Shown here one piece after another: positions 1-11,167 of a stretch of 56,675 nucleotides of DNA. Position 1 is the first letter of the stretch. The number at the start of each line of letters is the position of its first letter. Source of the stretch: Hypholoma sublateritium FD-334 SS-4 (Eukaryota > Basidiomycota > Agaricomycetes > Agaricales > Strophariaceae). The notes beneath the pieces are model-generated. The model made no database searches, was not told the origin of the DNA, and saw only the letters and a program-made list of their open reading frames with translations. The DNA lies in assembly GCA_000827495.1 (NCBI GenBank), contig KN817557.1:167180-223854 (forward strand), given 5' to 3'. The position numbers and the translations under genes are program-made.

Positions 1-796
1 TGTATCTAGTATTACAGCAATGCACATTATTTGCCACGAACCATGCAGAATGACGCATACAGACGCATATATAGTAGTGGATATGTAGTAATATATAAAG
101 CATTTTATTTTACATTTCTTACTGTACAGAGCTGCAGATATCACAGATACGCGCAGGCTGACGCAGCTGCCAGCATAGAAAATCGGAAAAAATCGGACGT
201 GGTATGCGGTGGTCTGCGTGTTATGGGCTATGCAGATGTCCGCAGATATCCGCATATTTTTCCCGCGCAACGCAGATCGGCGCAGAGCTGGTTTTCACTG
301 GGTTTGAAGGCCTACGGCAGCCCGTCTGTCAATGGTGCGTTGGAGAAGGCAAGAAAGGTACTATATTTTCTGTATGATACAAAAGCATACCCAGTATGCT
401 ATTCAACCTTTTTTTGCTTAATCATGAGAGCTCTCGAAACCTTGAAGCTTGAAGCTTGAAGTCTAAAGCAAATAATGACTTACAGTGAGAAGAGGCTGTG
501 CAACGTCCCTGCAAGTGGTTGTATCACAGTGACTTGACTTTTCATAATACTTCAATTCACATCGTCGACGTCTCAAATAGCCGGTTGGCCTGGGTACAAC
601 CTGTAGAAAGAACAACGCCACCGTCAAGTCAGATAGAGAAATAACCACCTGAACAGCATGTTGCGTCCATGTTGCGTACGGCGATGGTCTTCTGCCAGTA
701 AACTCGGCTAGTATGGGGCCTTATAAAGTGTTTCTGTGGAACGTTCGAGTTCTACTATCACTGTACTCCATGTATTTTACCTCCCGAGCTGGTCTC
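1..796. other. Left-end intergenic sequence
   Basis: I see no convincing gene here. The stretch is AT-rich and carries many short variants of CGCAGAT/GCAGATATC between about 130 and 290. A perfect triple heptamer (CTTGAAG)x3 lies at 441-461; its reverse complement recurs at 20021-20041. An open frame at 31-459 has no recognisable domain and follows the short repeats, so I do not call it. Confidence 0.5.
721..727 (+). promoter_or_regulatory. TATA box of the small secreted protein gene
   Basis: The heptamer TTATAAA/TATAAAG lies about 75 bases before the ATG at 797. It argues that the more upstream in-frame ATG at 713, which precedes the box, is not the real start. Confidence 0.5.
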
Positions 797-1555
797 ATGG
801 GCACTGTCCTTTTATTCTCTCTACTGCTTTCAGCTGCTGCCCCTATTCCCAAGGAAAAACTACATGTTTCGGACCCGCCTTCGCCACGTAATTTCCTCGA
901 ACCACACTCCCTGATTCCTTTACCTTCATTTTCCGTTGTGAATGTCAATGGGAATCAAATTCGTCCTAGCCATTCTTCCGCTAGTGAATTGAACGTTCAC
1001 AATAGTATCTTGGAATGCCGGGGGCTCTTCCGTGTCATTAAAAATAAATTTCAAGTAAGTCTTGTACGTCTTTCCTGTCCGTTGAAAGGTCACTGACAAT
1101 CACGCAGAAAGCTGGACGCGCAATTAAAAATGGTGCGTATACTACTCTGGTATCATATATATTAGTTTCTGACTAGTAAATGACGACTTTTTATATCAAA
1201 GTGGCTATGAAAGCTGCAAGGGCAGTTAAGAAAGGTTCGTCATTGTGTTCTATCACGTTCTAAAAAGTATTCTCATCGTATCATAGCTGCAAGGAGAGTC
1301 GGTAGATTCACCAAGGCTCACGGAGCACTGATCGGGAAGGTCGGCCTCAAGGCAATTTCAACTGCTGAACAAGCCGCCTCGAAAGTCGTTTCTCAAGTTC
1401 CTGAATACGGAGAAGTTGTTGGCAAAGTGATGGAAGTCGAAGGAAAGGTTCTCAGTAAAGTGTCGAATAAGATCTCGGCCAAGACCAGCAAAAGGGTGGA
1501 TGCTGCACTGAAGGGCATGGATAAAGCTCAAGATTACCTCGAGTATATTCCTTGA
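797..1555 (+). CDS. Small secreted lysine/arginine-rich protein
   Basis: Predicted 194-residue secreted protein of unknown function. Exons 797-1054, 1108-1132, 1202-1234 and 1287-1555 join with consistent phases (585 nt). Residues 1-15 form a classic signal peptide (MGTVLLFSLLLSAAA). A Ser/Pro-rich stretch follows. The second half is strongly basic and helical, with K/R at short regular spacing (KAARAVKKAARRVGRF) followed by repeated Ala/Val/Lys heptads. Only one cysteine is visible. The cationic amphipathic half resembles membrane-active or host-defence-like peptides in composition only; no family is recognised. The start at 797 is chosen because a TATA box sits just upstream and the signal peptide begins there. 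Splice sites are canonical GT-AG. Confidence 0.7.
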
Positions 1556-2235
1556 GACCAACTGAGCGCAACAACGGAAAGAGAGGCATGAACGAGTGGC
1601 TGCGAAAAAAATCTTTCCGGGTCCGAAATCAACAAGTGTATCTGTTTCAATTTAAATGTGTATATTAATTAATCATAAATAGACTTCCGTCACTTTTTCC
1701 ACGGCGCTGAGTATACCGTCAAGCCTAAATACTTAGTACACTGGCAACGTACTTGTTTAGAGACTTCAAACAGCGAGACTTGAGCGAGACTCTGCGTATT
1801 TTTCTTGTAATATTAGTAATCATGAGGCAGTACCCCCTTACCGCCAGGAATTTTGAGTCACTATGTCGTTTAGGTTTTATATTTCTAAGAAATCACATAA
1901 ATCGTGAACCACGCTCAAGCTTCATGTGCATGCACTGCGAGCTGAGTCGAAGTCTTTCCCGGGTCTGTGTTCCGCTTATGTAATATTCCATTCATGTACA
2001 TTGCCACATGCGATGGTGCCTGTCAGTGTCAGGTACCGCGGCAGTGTTGTCTCAACTTCTTGAACAACCTATGCGGTCGATATACTTTATTTCAATGCAT
2101 AACCTCAAGAGGCAGTCGACAGGCCTGAAACATGGATCTAGGCTGTTGCGCAGCTCATGCTGAGAGCTGAAATCGAGTCCCCCGGAGTCCCCCGGAGTCG
2201 TCCTCGCCCTGTACCCATTCAACACGCATTAACGA
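1556..2235. other. Intergenic, promoter of GT61 copy A
   Basis: No gene is seen. The stretch is the 3' flank of the secreted protein gene and the promoter of the glycosyltransferase at 2236. It includes a directly repeated decamer, CCCCGGAGTC, at about 2179-2199. Confidence 0.4.
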
Positions 2236-4186
2236 ATGGTCCCTCGGAGAGTGCGCGTCGTCCTCTTTTTTCTCTTCCTAGTAGGAGTTGTCTCTATCTT
2301 CAGCTCGACGCCGTCCGAGTTTAAGGAACACGTCGACCGCCACGCTCTGAAATACAGGAAATGGTTCGGGGAATATTATTGGAGAAGCGATCTACTTCCA
2401 CTCGTTGACCTGGAATCGACGGATTGGCTCGTTACGGACACCACCCTGCTCACAAGTACCGTCGCTGGATTCAACGTATTCGATAAGCTTTATCTGCGTA
2501 GTGGGAGGTTCTATGCGGTAGCTCGAGATCCAAGCTCTTTTCCAGCACTCGAATCGATTCTTCCACTTCAGGAAACCCAGAAAGACGAAACAGCAACACC
2601 CTCGGTGAATACTAAATCCGCCTTGGTCGACTACTTGAGTACTAACTCGCTAGAACTACGAAAAAGAAAATGCACATAATCTCACCGGACGACGCTAACA
2701 AATATCTCGGCGTGCGCGCTGTCGTGCTGGACGGGGCGACATTTATCTTCTGGGACTCAGATCCATTCATTTCGGTGTGTATACATAGTATTCTCTCCTG
2801 GTGTATTCCGGCTAAGATAAAGTATATAACAGCACTATTATCGGTGGTGGGGCGAGCTCATGCTGGGCGCCATGCGCGTCTATTCGGGACTGTCCTTTGT
2901 CCCTGGGATAAAACTCCCGCTTCCGGAACCCAGACGTTTTCTGCTCCCAGTCAGTTTCTGCGCTTCCAAATTTTCACATTTTATGCTGAGCTACAGTACG
3001 CCACTTAGAATGTCCCTGAACACCATTGGCGCGACTCTGCTGGCGTCAACGGGCCAATTCTACGTGCTGGCTGGCCGAGCACTTCAATAGAGGGCAGGGA
3101 CTTTTGGGAAGACTTGATATACCTCAACCAGACATACGTCTTTGAGCGCGCGATGATTGTCAGTAGACCTGCGGCATATACAAGGTAAGTCCGCGCTATA
3201 TGTTCGTCTCGCCTGTGCAGTGATTTTATGAATGGATAAAAAGCCCACTGAGAGCCCAATGGTTCAAGATGATATCGACCGTCATGGGCATGGCCGTGCC
3301 AAATGCGTTCTGGGCCCCCACTCAGCACCGCGTTGTCCGGAATACCCTCGGCTATCTACCGTATCTGAACGAGGACGGGGTGGTCGCTTCTCCCATAGCG
3401 TCTAGAGCACCTATTGTTACGTATATTTCGCGACACAGCGGGGTTAAGAAGATAAACAGGGAATCACAGGAGGGGTTGGTCAAGGCGCTCACGGAGCTCG
3501 AGCAGGAGGGTGTGTGTGAGCTGCATGTGGTGGCAATGGAAAAAACGACGTTCTCCGAGCAGCTCGCAATTATTGCAAAGACGACGGTGTGTACATTTCG
3601 CATTGATTATTAGTAGCGGTTGCTCATTCGTACAAGATCATGATTGGAATACATGGTACAGGAATGACGGTATGGACAATCTTACTTCACACAAATCGAG
3701 CTTATTGGAAATGTAGCATCAATTATGGATGCCTTCGTCCCCTCGTTCTACCGTCATTGAGTTCTTCCATCCAAATGGTAAGCACAAAATGGCTATACCA
3801 TTGCTTTGTTTCCGTCTCACAAAAATCTGAGTAGCTTACCCCAATGACTACGAGTTGCTGGCGAGAAATGTGGGACATAAAGTAAGCATTTTGTTGTGCT
3901 AGTATGAATTGATAGTGCCCATATCAATGAACTTACTATTATAGCATTATGCTGTGTGGAATGATACGTACGCGACGCATTCCAAGATTCCGGAATCCGG
4001 TATTGTTGAATATGGTACGCGTCTGTCGCTCAATAAAGGTGCGTCTCATCTCTTTGCCTTCCGACCTTCGAGGCTGATTGCTATCTCGGTGCGAATTCCT
4101 CAGACCCGATACCTATACATGGGCCTACCATCGCGGAAATTATCCGCAGGCGATTAACCAGTAAAATAAACGATCTGTATCCCTGA
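2236..4186 (+). CDS. GT61-family glycosyltransferase, copy A
   Basis: Golgi/ER-type glycosyltransferase of family GT61 (DUF563, related to EGF-domain O-GlcNAc transferases and xylosyltransferases). Ten exons: 2236-2604, 2667-2774, 2833-2949, 3009-3184, 3244-3586, 3637-3669, 3717-3777, 3835-3881, 3945-4038 and 4104-4186, giving 476 residues. The N-terminus is a type II signal anchor (VVLFFLFLVGVVSIF). Family marks are HYYRWWGELMLG, the IGIHGTGMT segment, WMPSSPRSTVIEFF and DYELLARNVGHKHYAVWND near the C-terminus. Exons 2-9 have exactly the same lengths as those of the paralog at 8850, which supports every junction, including the unusual AAAAAG acceptors before exons 2 and 5. The HGNGLT-type motif reads HGTGMT here. 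The acceptor substrate is unknown. Confidence 0.88.
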
Positions 4187-4339
4187 TGGATCAAGAATGC
4201 AGCGCTGTAAAATAATTAAATTTCCTTGATACATACGTAGGCAAATCTACATGCAGTGGTGTTTCTTGGTTGTTTCTGATTATTTTCTCAGCAGAGAAAC
4301 AAATAACCTAGTTGTATTCCGCCCTCGCGAATAAGTAGC

Positions 4340-6046
4340 TCAGAAAGTTGGAGGCACTCCCCACATCTTTGTTTCCGGAACAACAACAGCCCCATCCGTC
4401 GGTAAAGACTTTGGGAAAAAGTACGTTTGTGAGTAGATTAATTCGCAGGCGACGCCTACTTCTGCGAGGTCCTCAACCGCACTTAACACCGGTTGCTGTT
4501 GCGGCCGTCCAAACACGATTTTGACTCGCGACAGCGAGGGCCAGCCATTCACCCTGGCTCCATCTACTGCGCGTCGCGCATGCACGGCCTCCAGCACGCC
4601 TGCGTCAGAGAAGTCGGCCGGAATACGGCAAGTAAACGTCTGTAGGGGCGGTACGGCGAAATTTTCCTCGGAACCGGGAACGAGCACGTCCCGTAGGAAA
4701 ATGTCGTTCACTAGCATTGGCCGATGTACGAGATGGCCCAAGCTAACGTCGTGTAGCGAGAGCGCGGTAAGGCCTGAGCAGGCGGAGAGGCAGGTGAAGA
4801 AGTCCGCGTGGCAAAATCTGCCGGGATCAAGCGTGAGATCGCGTAGCGTGTCCGCGGTGCGCCGCAGGAGCGCAAGGAGCGGTGCAACTGTTGTGAGATG
4901 CACGCAGATGTCCAGCTGTTCAAGGGCGGGCACGTCAAGCGCGTCGAGCAGTGGGCTTAGATCCATCACGTCATGACTACCTGAAAGAGTGAGGTGTTCC
5001 AAGTACCTCAGAACGACAGCCTTCGGCGCGTGCTCACTTAGCGCATCTGTAGGATGTTGTACCGGGACCGCAGACTCCGTGATGTCCAGGCGACAATGTC
5101 GCAGCAGGGGGCATGCAGCGAGGAGTTTTGCAACGCACACTACGGAATAGTTCTCTTCAGTGTACCATGCCAAGTCGGATATCGCAATTTTCGTCAGTTG
5201 GTTCCATGATAAAGGGAATCCCGCGAAATTCTCCGTGATCTTGTGGAATGTGATTGCACGCAGGGATGGTGCTCGGAGGACGCCACTATCCGCCCAGTTA
5301 TGCTGTGGGACGTCGTGGAAGCCACTACTACCGCTGCCGTATATGGTGAGTGTATGTAAGCGAGGAAGGTCGCTGGCGGGAATGGCGGCGATACGCGCAA
5401 GGCCCCAAGCGGGAGTCTGGCAAGTGAGCGTGCCCCATCGCCGCGAAAACGGAATTAGGGCATCGAGGATTACATCGTAAATATCGGATGGCATGCTGTC
5501 CCGACAGAACTGGTTGTATCGGTGGTCAAACAGGAAGATATTCAGCACACAATCTCCTGACCTCGCGAGCCACACTTTGATTGCCTTTGCCCGAGACTTG
5601 GCAGTCGTCATCGCCACTACAAGTTGGGAATCCTCATTGGATGTCTGCGGGATTGGAATGTGGATTGACGTCCAGAGAGCCGCAGTACTCAGCGCGATGC
5701 GACGCCAGCTGCTGCAAATGCAAGTAAGCAGGATTGGACTCTCTTTGGCGCTGATGACCGCATTGTGCGTTGTCGGGAGACAGTGAATGAATATTTCTTG
5801 GATGACATCGACGGAGAGGCGGCGAACGGGAGCCATAAGCGTCTGGTGGCGTTCAATGTAAAGCGAAAGTTCCATGTGCTTCTCTACAAGGGAGTTGTAG
5901 TAAGCCTTGACTCTGGCGATCTCGTCTTGTAGTTCATTGAGCTTGGAGATTGGACCAACAAGGAATTCGGTGAGTTTAACAGTCTCTTCTTGTGTTGCAG
6001 AGTAATTAGTCCTCAGGTAGGAGGCAAAAGGTGAGTCATTCTCCAT
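4340..6046 (-). CDS. F-box-like domain protein with leucine-rich C-terminus
   Basis: Intronless 568-residue protein of the large agaricomycete F-box-like group, probably a substrate adaptor of SCF ubiquitin ligases. Residues about 10-60 form a coiled-coil-like helix. The F-box-like core follows (RRLSVDVIQEIFIHCLP, then a Trp-rich end CSSWRRIALSTAALWTSI). The rest contains irregular leucine-rich repeats such as YLEHLTLSGS and ALEQLDI. The frame is open 50 codons further upstream, but the ATG at 6046 (MENDSPFAS) is preferred because the upstream residues look like untranslated sequence and such proteins usually begin shortly before the coiled coil. It is convergent with the GT61 gene, with only about 150 bases between the two stop codons. 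The substrate is unknown. Confidence 0.85.
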   Translation of the reverse strand: MENDSPFASYLRTNYSATQEETVKLTEFLVGPISKLNELQDEIARVKAYYNSLVEKHMELSLYIERHQTLMAPVRRLSVDVIQEIFIHCLPTTHNAVISAKESPILLTCICSSWRRIALSTAALWTSIHIPIPQTSNEDSQLVVAMTTAKSRAKAIKVWLARSGDCVLNIFLFDHRYNQFCRDSMPSDIYDVILDALIPFSRRWGTLTCQTPAWGLARIAAIPASDLPRLHTLTIYGSGSSGFHDVPQHNWADSGVLRAPSLRAITFHKITENFAGFPLSWNQLTKIAISDLAWYTEENYSVVCVAKLLAACPLLRHCRLDITESAVPVQHPTDALSEHAPKAVVLRYLEHLTLSGSHDVMDLSPLLDALDVPALEQLDICVHLTTVAPLLALLRRTADTLRDLTLDPGRFCHADFFTCLSACSGLTALSLHDVSLGHLVHRPMLVNDIFLRDVLVPGSEENFAVPPLQTFTCRIPADFSDAGVLEAVHARRAVDGARVNGWPSLSRVKIVFGRPQQQPVLSAVEDLAEVGVACELIYSQTYFFPKSLPTDGAVVVPETKMWGVPPTF

Positions 6047-6424
6047 GGTTGACGTTATACGTTGAGTACTTGAGTATTCAGTAGTGAGAGTAGTTCTTGA
6101 GTTGCGTGCGCCGTGCGCCGCCTGAACGCCGTTTGAACGCCGGCCATCAAAGTTTGATTTGACGACACCGATTTTGAACAATTCTGAGCAGAACAATTTG
6201 AGAACATTTCGCTCGCATTGCGCTTTATTTTCAGTGCAATGAGGAAAGCTTTGATCCTCAGGCCTCAGGCTTCAAACCTCAAGCTCAAAAACGACGGAAA
6301 TTCCGCGAACAAACAGAAGCACCTCATAATTATTAGTAAATAAATTGAGCGGATATCATAGATGAAGCTGAAAAGCTGAACCCACGTAAACCAAAAGCCC
6401 GAATAATGTATCTACTGGCCATCG
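6047..6424. other. Short intergenic gap
   Basis: This holds the promoter and 5' leader of the F-box gene and the 3' flank of the fucosyltransferase-like gene. Nothing else is seen. Confidence 0.4.
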
Positions 6425-8176
6425 TCATCGACTGTCCCTGATACTGACCTCCCTCACAATCCCACCGTTCCAGTCTTGTACTCGCCTTTCTCCGAGGAGG
6501 GAAAATGTCGAGCTTTTCGTCCCCACGAAGCCCACGGCATGGCTTTGAATGACGGTGTCGATGAGAGGTAGATACCACTCCCCATATCGCTCAGCCGTGG
6601 CGGCTTCGGTGTGGTTGACGAAGAACCATCCCCTTTCCCTTACTTTGCTCCAAAACGATGGCGACGTCTCATCTAGGAGGCAATAAGCACATTGTACAAA
6701 CGCACGACAGAAGCAATGTAACATGCCTGACATAACGATAACATTAGGGACATAGATGTCGTGGACCAACCACAAGTCCTCTATCGTGTCCTCGACGTGC
6801 TTCTCATAGGCAAAAAGGGAAGGGAAGCAGTCGTCTTCTTCCAGCGTCTTGGTTTTCGGCAGGGACTTGCACTGGCCTACGAAGTCGCCACGACGGATGT
6901 GCACCGCAACAAACTTCAGAACGGCACGACAATGTACCAGTAAGTTCCTTGCATAAGCCACGTAGAGTCGCGAGACATACCGGCGGAGCCTTCTCTGTCG
7001 GCGTCGAGAGCTTGAACGCGCGCGCCATATACGCGCTCGCAATTTCCTCCATGGCGGCTGTGAACCGCAGGTGTCGCCCGACCGTCCGCCACACAGGAGA
7101 CCACGAGCGCTCCCACTCAAACGGCTTCGGGCCGGACGACGCATAGTACAGCGAGTCGAAGCAGGAGAGCTGGTGGTCCGGCGGCCGTACATGGCCGCTG
7201 CGCGGCGCCGGCGTGAGGACTGTCGTGCTCTCCGCGTCAATGAGCGGTTCAACGGGAAAGATCACGGAGGCCAGATGGGGGAGTATGACGTGCGGTTCGT
7301 CCTTCGCGGGCATATCCGTGGTGAGGCGCACGGAGGGAGGAAGCCGCGTGTAGGAGTTGTCCAGTCCGAGGTGCCGTATGATGTTATTCCCGGTCGCCGG
7401 GTCGCGCGAGGACTCCTTGATCGTGGTCCAGCACCCCAATTCGTCGATCTCGTCGGGGGAATATGGGTCGCTGTCGTCTCGGGATGCGATGTCCTTGACC
7501 TCCCGCCAATCGAGGACGTCCATTTCGAGCGCTTTACGCAATACGGGGAGATCGAATATGTCTCCGAAAGGAATGATGCCGGCGGTCGATGCTGACATAG
7601 GAAATATATTTCAACTATGAGGACGAAGAAAAGGCACGGACTCACATATGTGCTGAGCTGGGGCAAATGGAGGGACTATAGGCACTCGATCGGTGAGCTT
7701 ACCTAGGTATATCATATTGGCCTGGACATTTGTCAAGACGCGAGGAAGGGCTCGGAGAAGAGTACGAACGAAATTCATGACTGCATTGGCTAGAAAACAT
7801 AAGTATGTAGGTTGGAAAATTATCCTGAAAGTTTGACTCACTGAGCCCCCCACTCGCCCACCCAGTAATGTAATATGTATCATTTAGGAGATTATCTGTG
7901 AATAACACCGAAATTAATAACCAGCGCTATTCATCGCAAAACGATTCAGAGACCTCTGAAGTTTTTGGTGGGGGATCCTTTCACCGAAGGCCGCCTCTTT
8001 ACAGTAGATGCAGCAGGGTCATTGCAGAATGAAAGTGATGACGCAACAAACTTCAGGTCCTTGACAGAGTCCAGAACGGGGAAGAGATAGCCAAGACCCA
8101 GGAAGACGGCCACCATGAAGAAGAGACCCCGGAGGAAAAGGGACGAGCGTCGAGATCTTCCGCACCCCAGGCTCAT
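6425..8176 (-). CDS. GDP-fucose protein O-fucosyltransferase-like protein
   Basis: Membrane-anchored glycosyltransferase-like protein of the fungal O-fucosyltransferase group (PF10250-like). Exons on the minus strand: 8176-7954, 7895-7842, 7789-7646, 7591-6981 and 6913-6425, all phases consistent, 506 residues (488 if the intron below is removed). A signal anchor lies near residues 14-36 (LFFMVAVFLGLGYLF). FRDNLLNDTYYITGWASGG is followed by NMIYLGKLTDRVPIVPP and IPFGDIFDLPVLRK, the usual N-terminal pattern. FVAVHIRRGDF is the nucleotide-sugar motif and VGTKSSTFSLL is the C-terminal motif. Within the last exon a 54-nt stretch (VMSG...LLDETSP) is out of place against the family pattern VMSDET and looks like a GC-AG intron that can be read through. 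It is divergent from GT61 copy B. Confidence 0.82.
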
Positions 8177-8849
8177 GACTTCTGGGGCGAATATTCACTT
8201 TTGATGGAGCCAAAGAGAAAAAAGGAGGGTGAGTTGGTGAATGGTGCGAGGCCTGAAGGAACCATCAACTTTCTTGTGAACAAAGCTGGGGAAAGGTTTC
8301 ACGTTATGCACGATGAGCCTCTTCATCCTTGCGATGGTGACAAGGACCGGCAGAACAAAGACCATCCATATTTCAACTCTGACGAGTCCTGATTTCGGAG
8401 TCCAATGTTGGTTCCTAGATGGTTCTCACCAGACTCAGTTCGTGTGTTTGAGTAGGGGTTCTATAAGAACAGAGGTCAGCTGTGTTCGCTCAACATTGCT
8501 ACGTGCCGTCAGCCTGGGACAAACAGGCTACTTACAGCTGACAGACCTCTTTGGGGCTGCCTAGCCTGAGCTGGAGACGAGCTGGAGATCATTGCACGAC
8601 TCTGCTTCGGAAGCAATTGAGCACGGAGGCATGTGACGGAGGCAAATATAAATCTCGGCATGCAAGCATCACATCAGTCTCTAATACAGGCAAACAATAT
8701 GCGGCTGCCGGCATTGATAGAAGTTTAATCAAGGGCGACACATTGGTCAGCTAAATGCCCGCCGTATCTTGTGCTAATTCGCTTGCTTGCATGTCTTAGC
8801 CTTCTTTATACCATCGGCCCCGACGTTTCTCTAGCTGCAGCGCACTCTA
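8177..8849. promoter_or_regulatory. Shared intergenic region between O-fucosyltransferase-like gene and GT61 copy B
   Basis: The two glycosyltransferase genes are transcribed away from each other across these 673 bases. A TATAAA at 8647-8652 faces the GT61 gene. An imperfect inverted repeat, AGAGGTCAGCTGT at 8471 and ACAGCTGACAGACCTCT at 8536, could be a regulator site or hairpin. No coding region is convincing. Confidence 0.4.
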
Positions 8850-10750
8850 ATGTGGTCGAGGAGAAGGCAGGGCGCGATCGCTCTCATTTGTTTGTGTGCC
8901 ATTCTATACCTCTACACCGCGCTTCCCACAGACATACGAGGACATATAAAGGCATATGGGCCGACGCGGTGGCGACAGGGCTCATATGCCGATGGCGAGC
9001 CACCACCGCCACCACCACCCGCAGAGAACTCCCCGCCAGACACGTCGATCAGCGAGACAACACTTCCTGGAGCAGTGCATGTTCCTGGATTCACCATATT
9101 CGACAGGTTGTATGTTTGGAATGGGACGCTATACGCCGTTACTTCCAACGCGAAAGCGTTCCCAGATCTCAGGACGGTCATATCACAACCAAAGGATAGA
9201 TTGAATGGCGTGAACATAGACCCCACTCCTGAAGTGCGTATTTTTCACCCCCCCGGTTTCTCACCCCCTCACAGAATGTTAGGACATGCAAATAATCTCC
9301 CCCGAGGACGCGAAACCATTTCTGGGTGACCATGCTATAGTCATTTCGGGCACGTCTTTCATATTTTGGGACACGGAACAATTCATGGCTGTATGATCCA
9401 TCTTAACTCCGCGCCTTCATCATCTGACAAGCGTCTAGCACTACTACCACTGGTGGGGGGAGCTCATCCTGGGTGCGATACGCGTATACGCTAGCCTGGC
9501 GCTCGTCCCAGGTATTGCGACGCCACTTCCAGAGCCGAAGCGGTTCATTATGCCCGTACGGTTACCGACGCGCATCATTATGTGGTCGCCATTGATAAAT
9601 ATCCCTCGCAGAACATCGTTGACCACAGCTGGCGCGATCGCGCTGGTGTGGACGGGCCTCTCATGCGCGCGGGTTGGCCCGACGCCTCGATCGAACGGGG
9701 TGACCTATGGGCTGACCTCGTAGGGCTCAATTCGACATTCGTATTCGAGCGCGCCATGGTCATCTCCCGCACGGGCGCTCACACGAGGTACGCGACCCTG
9801 CTGCTACTCCACCGTACCCGACCTAACGCGGGGCAGCCCGCTGTCGTCGTTATGGTACAAGATGATCTCCAGCACGATGAATGTGACCGTCCCCGACGAC
9901 TTCTGGAAGCCGCTGCAGCAACGCGTTATCGAGAATGCCGTCGGCTACCTGCCGGTCATGGACGAAAATGGCACCGTCCTCTCTGAGCCAAAGTCGAAGG
10001 CGCCTGTTGTCACGTACATATCGCGCCAGAGTGGGGTTCGGCGATTATCAGACGAGGCCCATGAGGGGTTGGTAAAAGAATTGCAGGCTCTTGAGGAAGA
10101 GGGGCTGATCGAGCTGAATATCGCGGCAATGGAGTTCTTGACGTTTTCACAGCAACTGGAAACGGTAGCGCGAACAACGGTGAGTGATATCATTGTCAAT
10201 CCTCAGCGATAGGCAAATTCATGTTTATGCATAAAGATCATGGTTGGTGTACATGGCAATGGGTTAACGGTAATTACTCTCACTGTCGACAGAAGATAAA
10301 TAAATTGATTAAACACCTTCAGCATCAACTATGGATGCCTTCCTCCCCTCGCTCAACTATTATCGAAATATTCTTCCCGCAATGTACGTTCTGTGGCTGA
10401 TTTTTCCGATCACTGTCCTGATCACTGTCTCGCAGCCTACTTGCATGATTATGAGCTACTCGCCAGAAATATGGGCCACAAGGTGCGTTTTCTTACTTTT
10501 CGCCGTATGATAGTGTCCGCCTAAGCCTCGAGACAGCATTATGCTGTATGGAATGACACATACGTGACGTATGCCCCAGGGAAATGGTTTGAAGGTGTCG
10601 AACAAGGCGACAGGAAAGACTTCAACGGAGGTGGGCATCCTGAACCCTTCAATGCCATTTTGTTGCTAACGCTCTATAGTTTCGATCCCCGTACATGGTC
10701 CTACTGTGGCTGAACTTATCCGTGACCGATTGACTACTGACGCCCAGTGA
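8850..10750 (+). CDS. GT61-family glycosyltransferase, copy B
   Basis: Paralog of the gene at 2236, predicted to act in the secretory pathway. Ten exons: 8850-9233, 9283-9390, 9439-9555, 9612-9787, 9837-10179, 10237-10269, 10323-10383, 10436-10482, 10537-10630 and 10680-10750, total 1434 nt, 477 residues. A signal anchor is at residues 8-25 (GAIALICLCAILYLY), then a proline tract (PPPPPPP) in the stem. Family motifs are HYYHWWGELILGAIRVY, MVGVHGNGLT, WMPSSPRSTIIEIFFP and DYELLARNMGHKHYAVWND. Exons 2-9 match copy A in length to the base (108, 117, 176, 343, 33, 61, 47, 94), whereas intron sequences are unrelated by eye. This copy keeps the usual HGNGLT motif. Substrate unknown. Confidence 0.88.
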
Positions 10751-11167
10751 GAAATCAAGGCGACCTCTTGCAACCAGCGCAACAAGACATCATTATAAGA
10801 GCTTTATATCTACATCACCAACGCTCCTTTTCCACCGTTCGAGGATTCTTATATATTTTTACACAGCCATCTATCAAGGTTGGTTAAATAACGACCTCAG
10901 TTTCCTGTAGGTATAGATAGATATCATCTTGTAACAATTGTAACAAACTGGATAGATTCGATCGACGTTTCTCTGACCGTAGGAAACAAAATTTCTTGTA
11001 GTTCCAGTTTCGACTCCCAATTAAGCTGGTTATCGACATCTCATGTACTTACTCTATGCTCTTGGGTGAACCAGGCCTTGCAATCTGCAAAATCAACTAT
11101 GCATATATTTTGCATATATTTACAATCTGGTATTTATATTACACTGTGCACACGCTCCTCATAACCC
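10751..11167. other. Convergent 3' intergenic region
   Basis: The 3' flanks of GT61 copy B and SIN1 meet here. The stretch is AT-rich, with a direct repeat GCATATATTT at about 11101-11122. No gene is seen. Confidence 0.4.
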
